DNA of 54,599 nucleotides from NCBI GenBank assembly GCA_038058095.1, contig JBBUBW010000044.1, positions 1 to 54,599 of the forward strand. The letters are read 5' to 3'. Numbering within the stretch: position 1 is the first letter of the stretch; each line of letters opens with the position of its first letter. Origin of the DNA: VMFW01 sp038058095. Its GTDB lineage: Bacteria; Patescibacteriota; Minisyncoccia; UBA6257; 2-01-FULL-56-20. A model generated the notes under the pieces. That model was given only the letters and a program-made list of their open reading frames with translations, had not been told where the DNA came from and did no database searches. Shown piece after piece: positions 48,352-54,599 of this stretch. The position numbers and the translations under genes were made by a program.

Positions 48352-48424
48352 ATCAACATATTAATACATCCAAAAACATTTTCAATACCAAATCTCCCAA
48401 AAACCAACTAATTTAGGAGAGTTG

Positions 48425-48558
48425 ACCCCGTTAGAGATCACGCCCGCGCTTACTTTGTTAGAAAAATCTTTATCTTTTGCCAAACAAATAATAGTCGCCC
48501 ATCTCCGTAAGGAGCCGCGCGCCCAAAGGGCTTATGGGCGAGCTATCTCTAACGGGGT
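48425..48558. repeat. 134-bp inverted-repeat element upstream of the cold-shock gene
   Basis: ACCCCGTTAGAGAT (48425-48438) and ATCTCTAACGGGGT (48545-48558) are perfectly complementary. TCGCCCAT and ATGGGCGA form an inner hairpin near the right arm. The right arm overlaps the TTGACA of the following promoter. No ORF lies inside. Confidence 0.75.
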
Positions 48559-48585
48559 TGACAAATCCTATATCTTTGCTATTAT
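48558..48585 (+). promoter_or_regulatory. sigma70-type promoter of the cold-shock gene
   Basis: TTGACA (48558-48563), a 16-base spacer, TATTAT (48580-48585). The roughly 48-base leader carries an AAACTCG/CGAGTTT hairpin (48588-48594, 48615-48621), possibly a cold-responsive structure. Confidence 0.75.
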
Positions 48586-48639
48586 TAAAACTCGGTAAAA
48601 CTAAGAGACGTAGTCGAGTTTCTAGCAAAAAATAAACAA

Positions 48640-48837
48640 ATGACAGGAACTATCAAAACGCTCACGGATAGAGGATTTGGATTCATATCCCGTGAAGGCG
48701 AAGCGAAGGACCTCTTCTTTCACTCAAAAGAATTACAAGGAGTGACATTTGACGAACTTAAGGTTGGCGACACCGTCACCTTTGAAGTCGTAGATGGAGA
48801 GAAAGGCCCGAGCGCTACCAATGTGTCACGCGCCTAA
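48640..48837 (+). CDS. cold-shock-domain protein
   Basis: This 65-aa single-domain cold-shock protein has an RNP1-like GFGFISREG and RNP2-like DLFFHSKE, which bind single-stranded RNA or DNA and melt mRNA structure. Length is typical of CspA-family proteins. It has its own promoter, a structured leader and a terminator. The RNP1 core is G-F-G-F-I instead of the common G-F-G-F-I/V, so it is a normal variant. Confidence 0.95.
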   Translation: MTGTIKTLTDRGFGFISREGEAKDLFFHSKELQGVTFDELKVGDTVTFEVVDGEKGPSATNVSRA

Positions 48838-48852
48838 AAACACTGACTCCAG

Positions 48853-48884
48853 AAAACCGCCCCCACTCTGGGGGCGGTTTTTAT
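48853..48884 (+). terminator. terminator of the cold-shock gene
   Basis: AACCGCCCCC (48855-48864) pairs with GGGGGCGGTT (48870-48879), then TTTATTT. Confidence 0.9.
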
Positions 48885-48956
48885 TTACCCAAGCGCCAAA
48901 ATAAGAAACATCGACACCGTGTACTGAAAACGCTAATTGTTAATTGGCACGAGAAT

Positions 48957-49358
48957 TTATGCTACATCCGGACTTAGTCTCTCGTAAATCTCACCTACTA
49001 ATTTCCTGAACAATTCCCTTTTTTTCCAAAATGAATTACTTTCTGAAACATCTTCGTTTCGAATTCGATTTAATTCTTGAAGCGCCATATATCTTTCATG
49101 CCCCAAATCAACACTAGATACAATATCAGCATCTTCTAACCCTTGATAAATCTGCTTTAAATAACTGTATTTGTCGGGAATTTTCAGTTCCCGATTAGAT
49201 TTTATACGAGAAGAAAGACCACTGGAAAGAGATGGATTTAATTCGATATGTTTAATAAAATCGTGAATCGCCGCAAAAAAATCAAAACTCGCGGGTGTCT
49301 CTATCACCCGATGAAATTTTTTGCCTAAGTCACTTTTCACTTTTTCTTGCAGTTCCAT
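48957..49358 (-). CDS. unknown helical protein, 133 aa
   Basis: This 133-aa protein (MELQEKVKSDLGKKFHRVIE at the start) is predicted helical and soluble, with a GLEDADIVSSVDLGHERYMAL segment. I do not recognise it. The ATG at 49358 is preferred to the GTG nine bases further out, as GGTGCGGGGA precedes it. It lies 40 bases beyond the small lysine-rich gene, on the same strand. Confidence 0.55.
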   Translation of the reverse strand: MELQEKVKSDLGKKFHRVIETPASFDFFAAIHDFIKHIELNPSLSSGLSSRIKSNRELKIPDKYSYLKQIYQGLEDADIVSSVDLGHERYMALQELNRIRNEDVSESNSFWKKRELFRKLVGEIYERLSPDVA

Positions 49359-49398
49359 TCCCCGCACCTTACCACGCTTATGATAAAATAGCTAGATA

Positions 49399-49518
49399 TT
49401 ATTTACGCTTCTTATTCTTCTTTTTTTCCAACATAAGCCTCTTTATTTCCAATCGCTTCTTCGTTTTATGGGAATGTGATTTTTTATGTTTACCCAGCCC
49501 CGTGCTTCTTTTTGCCAT
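49399..49518 (-). CDS. small lysine-rich basic protein, 39 aa
   Basis: On the minus strand, ATG at 49518 to TAA at 49399 encodes a very basic 39-residue protein. It starts MAKRSTGLGKHKKSHSHKTK and ends LEKKKNKKRK. Lys and Arg make up nearly half of it. It resembles tiny ribosomal or nucleic-acid-binding proteins in composition, but no family can be named. It is too short for standard ORF cutoffs. It lies in the gap before the nitronate-monooxygenase-like gene. Confidence 0.55.
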   Translation of the reverse strand: MAKRSTGLGKHKKSHSHKTKKRLEIKRLMLEKKKNKKRK

Positions 49519-49696
49519 ATATATTATTAATTGGTTAATTGTTCTTTGAGTGTAGCACAAAATACTAGCAAAGGAAAATATTCCTATTAGATTCCTTTAT
49601 TGGACACGTTTAGATATGTATTGCGTTATATTTTTAACTAATGTTAATCTTAAACCAGCAATTAACTTTACATAAACAAATAAGGGAGAGGAAACT

Positions 49697-50794
49697 ATGA
49701 TAGAGATACCGAAAGTTGCCATCCGTGGCTTGGATAGCGGAGTAATCCTTATCCAGGGAGGCATGGGTGCGTGTATATCGCTCTCACCTCTTGCTGGAGC
49801 AGTTGCAAGTAGAGGCGGCGTTGGAACGGTGTCCTTCGTTGGCCTCGACTGGGTGGTTAAACGCCGAACTGGTCGCACAGTGAGCCACCATGAAGCAGCT
49901 AGACTTGAAATTGGTGAAGCAAGACGACTATCAGGAAATAGGGGTGCAATCGCCATCAACTGTATGGTCTTAATTGAAAAGACTTATATCCCTTCTATCG
50001 AGGGCGCAATTGAAGGTGGAGTAAACGCCATCGTCGCTGGCGCAGGTCTACCGCTAACTCTGCCTGAAATAGTGGGGAGTGCGAAGGTGGCGCTTATCCC
50101 TATTGTTTCTTCCGCTCGAGCATTAAAAATCATCTGCCAACGCTGGAATCGTTACGGGCGAATGCCGGATGCGGTGGTTTTGGAGGGACCGCTTGCAGGT
50201 GGACACCTTGGTTTCAGAGCCGAAGATATTCCCAAGCCAGAATTTCGGCTAGAGAATCTCTTTGGACCAGTGAAAAAAGTCGCGGAGGAAAACGGTAACT
50301 TCCCAGTCATCGTGGCAGGTGGCATCTATTCACGCGAAGACATAGTGTGGTGGACAAATGCCGGAGCCGATGGCGTACAGATCGGCACTCGTTTTGCCGC
50401 AACACATGAAAGTGGCGCATCGGAAGAGTTCAAGCTCGCCATAGTAGCCGCCCGGGAAGAAGACATCGAGGTTGCGGTAAATCCCGGATCACCCTCGGGT
50501 ATGCCATTCCGCGTTATCAGAACCTCACCTGGATACATTCAAGCGCTTGCGCATGGAAGACCGCTTCGCTGCGACAAACAGCTTTTACTTCACAAGGGAA
50601 AGGATGGCCGCCAAACCTGCCTAGCTCTTGAGGGCTATGATGCCTTCTGTATTTGTAACGCGCTTGCGAGCGCAGCGGGCGTCAACAACACTTCTGATCT
50701 TCCTATTTATACCGTAGGGACCAACGCAGCGCGCGTTGATCGCATTCTCTCTGTGAACGAATTAATGGATGAACTCGTCGGAGCAACTCCATGA
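49697..50794 (+). CDS. nitronate monooxygenase / FabK-like FMN enzyme
   Basis: This 365-aa TIM-barrel flavoprotein has the family signatures IQGGMGACIS, VVLEGPLAGGHLGF (AGGH catalytic His region), VIVAGGIYSREDIV and GADGVQIGTRFAATHES (phosphate-binding loop). Such enzymes oxidise nitronates or reduce enoyl-ACP. With no fatty-acid synthesis gene around, nitronate or another electron-rich substrate is plausible. AGAGGA lies six bases before the ATG as Shine-Dalgarno. The gene is rich in G on its own strand, opposite to its neighbours, and ends with two tandem terminators. It may have been acquired. Confidence 0.85.
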   Translation: MIEIPKVAIRGLDSGVILIQGGMGACISLSPLAGAVASRGGVGTVSFVGLDWVVKRRTGRTVSHHEAARLEIGEARRLSGNRGAIAINCMVLIEKTYIPSIEGAIEGGVNAIVAGAGLPLTLPEIVGSAKVALIPIVSSARALKIICQRWNRYGRMPDAVVLEGPLAGGHLGFRAEDIPKPEFRLENLFGPVKKVAEENGNFPVIVAGGIYSREDIVWWTNAGADGVQIGTRFAATHESGASEEFKLAIVAAREEDIEVAVNPGSPSGMPFRVIRTSPGYIQALAHGRPLRCDKQLLLHKGKDGRQTCLALEGYDAFCICNALASAAGVNNTSDLPIYTVGTNAARVDRILSVNELMDELVGATP

Positions 50795-50816
50795 ATCCGC
50801 TCGAACATAAGACCTA

Positions 50817-50848
50817 ATGCCCGGTTCGAACACGAACCGGGCATTTCT
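50817..50848 (+). terminator. first terminator of the FMN-enzyme gene
   Basis: ATGCCCGGTTCG (50817-50828) pairs with CGAACCGGGCAT (50833-50844), then TTTCTCTTTC. Confidence 0.9.
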
Positions 50849-50865
50849 CTTTCTATCACAATAAA

Positions 50866-50895
50866 TTAAAAAGCCAGAAAAAACTGGCTTTTTAA
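50866..50895. terminator. bidirectional terminator
   Basis: AAAAAGCCAG pairs with CTGGCTTTTT around an A-rich loop (50868-50893), with T-runs on both strands. It can also stop the minus-strand gene at 50936. Confidence 0.85.
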
Positions 50896-50935
50896 TTCTA
50901 TTCCATATCTATTATTAGAGTTTATTATTTCTCAG

Positions 50936-51325
50936 TTATCTCCTCTCCTTTTTTAAAGTTCCTTTTTTGCTTTTAACCGCGCTATGTTTCACGGTCCTCG
51001 CCGATCCACTAATCACTTTCCAGTGTTTTTTCAAATCCCTCGCCAGCTCTCTTATTTCTTCGTGGCTGGCCTTCTTCCCCTTCTCGTACTTTAAGGCGAC
51101 GGAATCAATGATTTCGTGATAGACAGACTCGCTCATATTACGGGCGGTCTCTAATTTTTCAATAACATCACCTTTCATTTTTATCGCCCAAGCCCGTGTC
51201 TGCTTTTGATGTTTTTTTCCTTTTGGTCCAAAAAAGAAATAGGCCGTTGCCGCTAATCCGGCAAGACTCGCTCCAATCACCGCCAATTTCACTGCTCGCG
51301 AACCGCTTGATGTTTTCTTTTTCAT
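50936..51325 (-). CDS. membrane-anchored protein, YtxH-like layout
   Basis: This 129-aa protein has a short basic N-terminus, one membrane helix (about 12-32, VKLAVIGASLAGLAATAYFFF) and the turn GPKGKK. A charged helical domain follows (KMKGDVIEKLETARNMSES), with a basic tail. This layout resembles YtxH/gas-vesicle-protein-like membrane-anchored helical proteins, whose function is not well defined. Two more membrane-protein genes follow upstream on the same strand. Confidence 0.6.
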   Translation of the reverse strand: MKKKTSSGSRAVKLAVIGASLAGLAATAYFFFGPKGKKHQKQTRAWAIKMKGDVIEKLETARNMSESVYHEIIDSVALKYEKGKKASHEEIRELARDLKKHWKVISGSARTVKHSAVKSKKGTLKKERR

Positions 51326-51346
51326 AATCTAAAAAATTATTTATTG

Positions 51347-51631
51347 TTAACGACTATTTTTAATATTACCACTCTTTTCTCCCTTTCGTCGACTTTTTTT
51401 TGGCAGAGGAAAGAAAAGCCTAAAGAATATATTATTTTCCAAACGCTCTTTGAGTTCGGCCACAAATTCTTCGGAATCTTTAAGATTGCTTTTAAGCATC
51501 TCCGTGAGCATATAAAGATTTTTCCCGGCTTTGATTAAATAATACAAAAGAAAAGAAACCAAAACCGCCAGCACGATCGTTGCGAGTGAAGATATAAAAA
51601 AGAAAATGTCTGCCTTTATGAATGATTCCAT
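51347..51631 (-). CDS. small membrane protein, unknown
   Basis: This 94-aa protein has one long N-terminal membrane helix (about 8-33, IFFFISSLATIVLAVLVSFLLYYL). An amphipathic helix (EMLKSNLKDSEEFVAELKER) and a basic Arg/Lys-rich C-terminus follow. An extended -10 (TGATAAAAT, hexamer 51638-51643) ends six bases before the ATG, so the mRNA may be leaderless. It lies between two other membrane-protein genes. No family recognised. Confidence 0.65.
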   Translation of the reverse strand: MESFIKADIFFFISSLATIVLAVLVSFLLYYLIKAGKNLYMLTEMLKSNLKDSEEFVAELKERLENNIFFRLFFPLPKKSRRKGEKSGNIKNSR

Positions 51632-51678
51632 TACGCTATTTTATCACACTCGTGCCGAAATTACCGAAAAGCAAGATT

Positions 51679-51861
51679 TTATTTCCACCGATAAAAATGC
51701 ACTGCGATGTACATTGCCAACATTCCTAACAAAAAACTGCCAGAATGTAATGCAAAGCTCTCTAATTTCGCCGCCCCACCCACAGACCACATGATATAGT
51801 TTATAATCGCTAGGACGATGGCAACAGCGACCACATATAACCACAAAGGATATTTTCTCAC
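51679..51861 (-). CDS. small two-helix membrane protein, unknown
   Basis: This 60-aa protein has two predicted membrane helices (about 6-28, LWLYVVAVAIVLAIINYIMW, and 38-57, HSGSFLLGMLAMYIAVHF). It starts with GTG 51861, and TATAAT (51868-51873) ends six bases upstream. The N- and C-termini are basic, so the ends are probably inside. Function unknown. Confidence 0.65.
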   Translation of the reverse strand: MRKYPLWLYVVAVAIVLAIINYIMWSVGGAAKLESFALHSGSFLLGMLAMYIAVHFYRWK

Positions 51862-51983
51862 AGCTTTATTATAAATCCTGCGCCTACTCTATACCAGGAA
51901 TATTAATAGACATAAAATTGCTCCCAAAATGGGACAAGTCTTAGCCACCTAATTCACCTCAATCACGGCTTTCGCCGCTTTAC

Positions 51984-52012
51984 TTGACCAATAACGAGGT
52001 GAAACCTACCAT
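51984..52012 (+). promoter_or_regulatory. probable promoter of the exonuclease/nucleotidyltransferase pair
   Basis: TTGACC (51984-51989), a 17-base spacer, TACCAT (52007-52012). The -10 is weak (four of six). Confidence 0.4.
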
Positions 52013-52048
52013 TAAAACAAGTAGTACTAAAATGATCACAAAATACCT

Positions 52049-52633
52049 ATGAAACTTTCATTACCCAAAACCTTCGTTCTCTTCGATCTCGAATACACCG
52101 CCTGGGAGAAAAGCTACGAGCGAAACTGGTCAGGAGAAAATGAGCATCGGGAAATTATTCAGATTGGCGCAATACGTGTCTCAGGACAAGATTTGCGAGA
52201 AGAAACACATTTGCTTGATTATGTAAAACCTACGAGAAATCCTCTCCTGTCCGATTTTATTACATCCCTAACAAATATTACCCAAGCAGATATTGATACA
52301 CGAGGTATATCTTTTAAAGAAACACTGATAAGGCTCGGTGATTTTGTCGGTGATTTCCCCGCATACTGCTGGGGACGAGACATTGAAGTGCTTGAAGAAA
52401 ACTGCCGCCTCGTAGGTTGCGCTATTCCGAGCTTCTTCTCGCAAATGGAGAACTTAAAACCCCTACTCGCTCCGCGTTTAAAATCTATTGGAATTGACAC
52501 AAAACATTATACAAGCGGCACGCTCATATCCGCCTTTATCGGCGAACAAGAATCGCGGCGAGCCCACGATGCATTAAACGATATGCGTAATTTTCGCGAT
52601 GCTTTGCTCGAACTCGAACATAAGCTTGATTAA
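52049..52633 (+). CDS. DEDDh-family 3'-5' exonuclease
   Basis: This 194-aa nuclease of the DnaQ/ERI-1-like fold has Asp13 and Glu15 in LFDLEYT (Exo I), an Asp in WGRDIEVLEEN (Exo II) and His-x4-Asp in RRAHDALNDMRNF (Exo III). Two metal ions at these acids cleave nucleic acid 3' ends. The EHREIIQIGAIRV segment is typical of the RNase-T/KapD-like branch. It could process RNA or DNA. The ATG follows the promoter directly and the nucleotidyltransferase gene starts 59 bases after its stop. Confidence 0.88.
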   Translation: MKLSLPKTFVLFDLEYTAWEKSYERNWSGENEHREIIQIGAIRVSGQDLREETHLLDYVKPTRNPLLSDFITSLTNITQADIDTRGISFKETLIRLGDFVGDFPAYCWGRDIEVLEENCRLVGCAIPSFFSQMENLKPLLAPRLKSIGIDTKHYTSGTLISAFIGEQESRRAHDALNDMRNFRDALLELEHKLD

Positions 52634-52692
52634 AGCAACGGCTTTTGCTATTGTACCGACAGTTCGATCCCATTTTAAATGGAGGTGAAAAA

Positions 52693-53415
52693 GTGGATGC
52701 CATTGTCATATCGGGTGGTCGTGGTTTTCGACTCGGATCTTTGACGCGTCGCTATAATAAAGGAGCAATCCGGTTCCAAGGAATACCCGTGATAGCTCGA
52801 ATTGTCGATAATCTTTGCAGAATATCGGACATCGAGAAAATTCACGTTGTAACTGGGCATCAGTCAAAAAGTATCGAGTGTGTTCTCGGGAATCTGCCAC
52901 CCGCACAAAACTCTCGCATCATACTTACGCGAGGACCGAGCGAAACAATCGGCATGCTGCAACGCATAGCGTTAACTATACCAATTGTGCGGTGCGATCC
53001 TGGCGCGTTTGTAATGGGAATTGACTCGCTCATATCGACGCGCACAATGGAACACTTCGTATCTAGAGTGATAGACCAGCTCAAGCAAGGAGAGAACAGA
53101 ATAACAATTCTGTGTTCGACAAACATCGACCCGGCACCAACTCACTACCGTGTTTATGAAGTGGGCAATGAAGTAATACGTCATCTTGCGCCGAAAGACG
53201 CCGACGCAAAATGTACCCTACGAAGTGTTGGCGTTAGATATTTACCGGGTGAAACTTTGCGCAGAATTCGCAAAGACGCACCAAGACGGTATGGTGAAAA
53301 TATTTCTCCATACATCTCGTATCTTATGGCTCAAGGTGCGCGTGTTCACTCCATTACTACATCTGAGAGATGGGTACACATCGGATACCCACGAGATTTC
53401 AATGCGAAACCATAG
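52693..53415 (+). CDS. sugar nucleotidyltransferase-like protein
   Basis: This 240-aa protein has the nucleotidyltransferase motif ISGGRGFRLGSLT with following Lys (NKGAIRF) and Asp (VMGIDSLIS), as in enzymes that join NTP to a sugar-1-phosphate. I start it at GTG 52693 (MDAIVISGGRG), preceded by GGAGGTG at five bases. The longer frame to 52645 has no such site. The sugar substrate and pathway are not visible. It shares a transcript with the exonuclease and ends in a strong terminator. Confidence 0.82.
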   Translation: MDAIVISGGRGFRLGSLTRRYNKGAIRFQGIPVIARIVDNLCRISDIEKIHVVTGHQSKSIECVLGNLPPAQNSRIILTRGPSETIGMLQRIALTIPIVRCDPGAFVMGIDSLISTRTMEHFVSRVIDQLKQGENRITILCSTNIDPAPTHYRVYEVGNEVIRHLAPKDADAKCTLRSVGVRYLPGETLRRIRKDAPRRYGENISPYISYLMAQGARVHSITTSERWVHIGYPRDFNAKP

Positions 53416-53440
53416 AGTTTCTTCGGATTTTCCATTCCTA

Positions 53441-53474
53441 ACGCTCGACTATCACAGTCGAGCGTTTACATTTT
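53441..53474 (+). terminator. terminator of the nucleotidyltransferase gene
   Basis: ACGCTCGACT (53441-53450) pairs with AGTCGAGCGT (53456-53465), then TTACATTTT. Confidence 0.88.
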
Positions 53475-53864
53475 AAAAACCAACGGTAGTTACTGGATCA
53501 AAAAAATGATAAGTTCAGTGAACACAAACCAATTACCGACACTTCTGTAAGAACTTTCAATTTATTCCAGCAACTATCGAAAATAATATTTTCATTTTTT
53601 CAAAACTTCTTTCACAAATAACTGGCTCTGCGCGTTAGAGGATATTAGAATCCCGCCAGGGCTTTCCCCGCGGCTTGCCGCGGAGTAGTTGATCCGCAGC
53701 TATGTCGACTATAAACCCAAACCCATTCGCCCTTGTTTATGAGTGGTGATGCCTTATTAATGAATTGCTTTTTTTATTACTCCAAGGTTTATTGGCTGTT
53801 CGAACTTGTATTATCGAGCAGAAACTTCTAGAAAAGCATAGACCAAAGGACCTTCAATGATGAG
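53475..53864. other. intergenic region without recognisable genes
   Basis: About 390 AT-rich bases contain one CCGCGG-CTTG-CCGCGG hairpin (53668-53683) and no credible ORF, tRNA or promoter. Confidence 0.6.
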
Positions 53865-54203
53865 TTAAGAGCGTTTTATTTTACCGATAAGATAATGAAT
53901 AGCTAAGGCAAGTATAGTCCAGTAGAAAATGAAGTAGATGGCAATAAATGGGGGCGGCGGATCGTCTTTCAAAAAATTAATACTAGGCAGCAACAATGGC
54001 CCTATCAAAACAATTTTGATAGGCGCTAGAATTGTAGATACGGTACTCTTCCAGGTCACTGGTGAATCCATTAATAGGAAAGAGTCGGGAGGTTTAGGAA
54101 ATCCTCGAGGGCCTGTTGATCCCAAAAATGAGGTAGTGATAAAAAGAAAGGCGAACCCGGAAATGATAAAGAAAATAACGAATTTTTTTCTTGAAATATT
54201 CAT
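53865..54203 (-). CDS. small membrane protein, unknown
   Basis: This 112-aa protein starts at ATG 54203 (MNISRKKFVIFFIISGFAF). It has an N-terminal membrane helix (about 7-28), a middle hydrophobic segment (about 53-75, VSTILAPIKIVLIGPLLLP) and a C-terminal helix (about 86-106, FIAIYFIFYWTILALAIHYL). The longer frame to 54470 runs across GC-rich hairpins and the end of another gene and is rejected. No family recognised. Confidence 0.6.
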   Translation of the reverse strand: MNISRKKFVIFFIISGFAFLFITTSFLGSTGPRGFPKPPDSFLLMDSPVTWKSTVSTILAPIKIVLIGPLLLPSINFLKDDPPPPFIAIYFIFYWTILALAIHYLIGKIKRS

Positions 54204-54330
54204 ATGCACGATTTGAGGATTTTCACCCCAAATCACGACTCTGGCTCCCGAATTAAAACCTTCGCAAACTTTTGAAATCATTTTGCCAAATCTGATACAC
54301 AAATCCAAGAAGCGAAATCTGAAATGATGC

Positions 54331-54417
54331 GCCCCGCCACTATTTTTCTGGGGCAAAGGAGGCGGGGCGACGGACTCGCCCGCGCGGAGGAGGGGTCTGG
54401 GGAGGAATCCGCGCGGG
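54331..54417. repeat. paired GC-rich hairpins
   Basis: GCCCCGCC (54331-54338) pairs with GGCGGGGC (54361-54368). CCCGCGCGGA (54379-54388) pairs with TCCGCGCGGG (54408-54417). They follow the SEC-C gene on the minus strand, without T-runs, so a repeat or attenuating structure fits better than a terminator. Confidence 0.6.
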
Positions 54418-54448
54418 CTTCGGCTTTCCTTTTTGAAAAAATTGGCGG

Positions 54449-54599
54449 CTACGAATTCATGCCATGGCATTTTTTATATTTTATACCTGATCCGCAAGGG
54501 CACTTCTTGTTTCTTCCAACTTTTGAAACTTGTTTATCGGGAATATCCGGAAATTCCGTATCATGAACCTTATAATATGTCGGCTCTACAAGTATTCCG
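54449..54599 (-). CDS. SEC-C zinc-motif protein, C-terminal end (partial)
   Basis: The minus strand is open from the window edge to a TAG at 54449-54451. The last residues read VGRNKKCPCGSGIKYKKCHG, then MNS. CPCGSG-x-KYKKCH is the SEC-C zinc ligand set (Cys, Cys, Cys, His). It is found at the C-terminus of SecA, where it binds SecB or ribosomes, and in many small SEC-C proteins. The preceding residues (EPTYYKVHDTEFPDIPDKQ) do not decide between them. The 5' part is outside the window. Confidence 0.85.
   Translation of the reverse strand, partial: GILVEPTYYKVHDTEFPDIPDKQVSKVGRNKKCPCGSGIKYKKCHGMNS

Noticed and set aside
53865..54470. 201-codon version of the membrane-protein gene
   Set aside because: Its first half crosses two GC-rich hairpins and the SEC-C gene end on the same strand; only the part from ATG 54203 looks like a real protein.
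1..54599. Reverse transcriptase, Avd, CRISPR, transposase or integrase genes
   Set aside because: None of the translated frames shows the expected motifs (YxDD, DDE, tyrosine recombinase RHRY) and no regularly spaced repeat array was seen.

Overview
The window looks like part of a reduced bacterial genome of the Patescibacteria/CPR (Parcubacteria-like) type. The reasons are short, tightly packed genes, many predicted surface proteins built from PKD, SH3-like, dockerin and lamin-tail modules, small conserved proteins of unknown function, sparse metabolism (non-oxidative pentose phosphate genes, GAPDH and a class II ribonucleotide reductase, but no biosynthetic operons), and short low-complexity repeats inserted in frame into housekeeping genes. 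This assignment is inference; there is no rRNA gene to confirm it. No CRISPR array, transposase or integrase was seen.

Layout. 1-0.5 kb: tRNA-Ala(GGC), tRNA-Arg(CCU) and tRNA-Ser(UGA). 0.5-11.3 kb: Nudix hydrolase, HtrA-like protease, a lamin-tail-like protein, GlmS, a greatly enlarged LeuRS, Maf, TatD and a HAD protein. 11.4-21.4 kb: MetG, an unknown protein, M16 peptidase, a coiled-coil murein transglycosylase, ribosomal protein L25, a conserved unknown, a PfkB kinase and a CapA-like protein. 21.5-25.8 and 29.8-34.9 kb: four large secreted or anchored surface proteins. They flank a pentose-phosphate operon (rpiB, rpe, membrane protein, tktN, membrane protein, tktC). 35.2-40.9 kb: GAPDH, small unknowns, a DUF192 protein, a TrmH-like methyltransferase and an AbiE-like nucleotidyltransferase/antitoxin pair. 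41.0-43.4 kb: a diversity-generating retroelement (DGR) template repeat and variable repeat. 43.8-48.8 kb: a lamin-tail surface protein, class II ribonucleotide reductase (interrupted by an assembly gap), a beta-flower protein and a cold-shock protein. 49-54.6 kb: small membrane proteins, a nitronate-monooxygenase-like enzyme, a DEDDh exonuclease, a sugar nucleotidyltransferase and, at the edge, the end of a SEC-C zinc-motif protein.

The strongest discovery is the DGR pair. The C-terminal 128 bp of the 644-aa gene at 41500-43434 (variable repeat) is 87% identical to a non-coding copy at 41014-41141 (template repeat). All 17 differences fall where the template has adenine on the coding strand, which is the signature of DGR mutagenic retrohoming. 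An 11-bp hairpin abuts the variable repeat only. No reverse transcriptase lies nearby and the template transcript ends in its own terminator, so the retroelement seems to be split or orphaned.

Other notable signals are as follows. LeuRS carries two apparently intact foreign enzyme domains (a serine alpha/beta hydrolase and a Nudix hydrolase) inside its editing region. Poly-G tracts of 7-8 bases sit beside the -10 boxes of several surface-protein promoters, a layout known from phase-variable promoters elsewhere. Many genes have a -10 box ending 6-9 bases before the start codon, suggesting leaderless mRNAs. A second, smaller set of single genes has ordinary promoters and Shine-Dalgarno sequences. 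All functional calls rest on motif recognition by eye; no database search was run.
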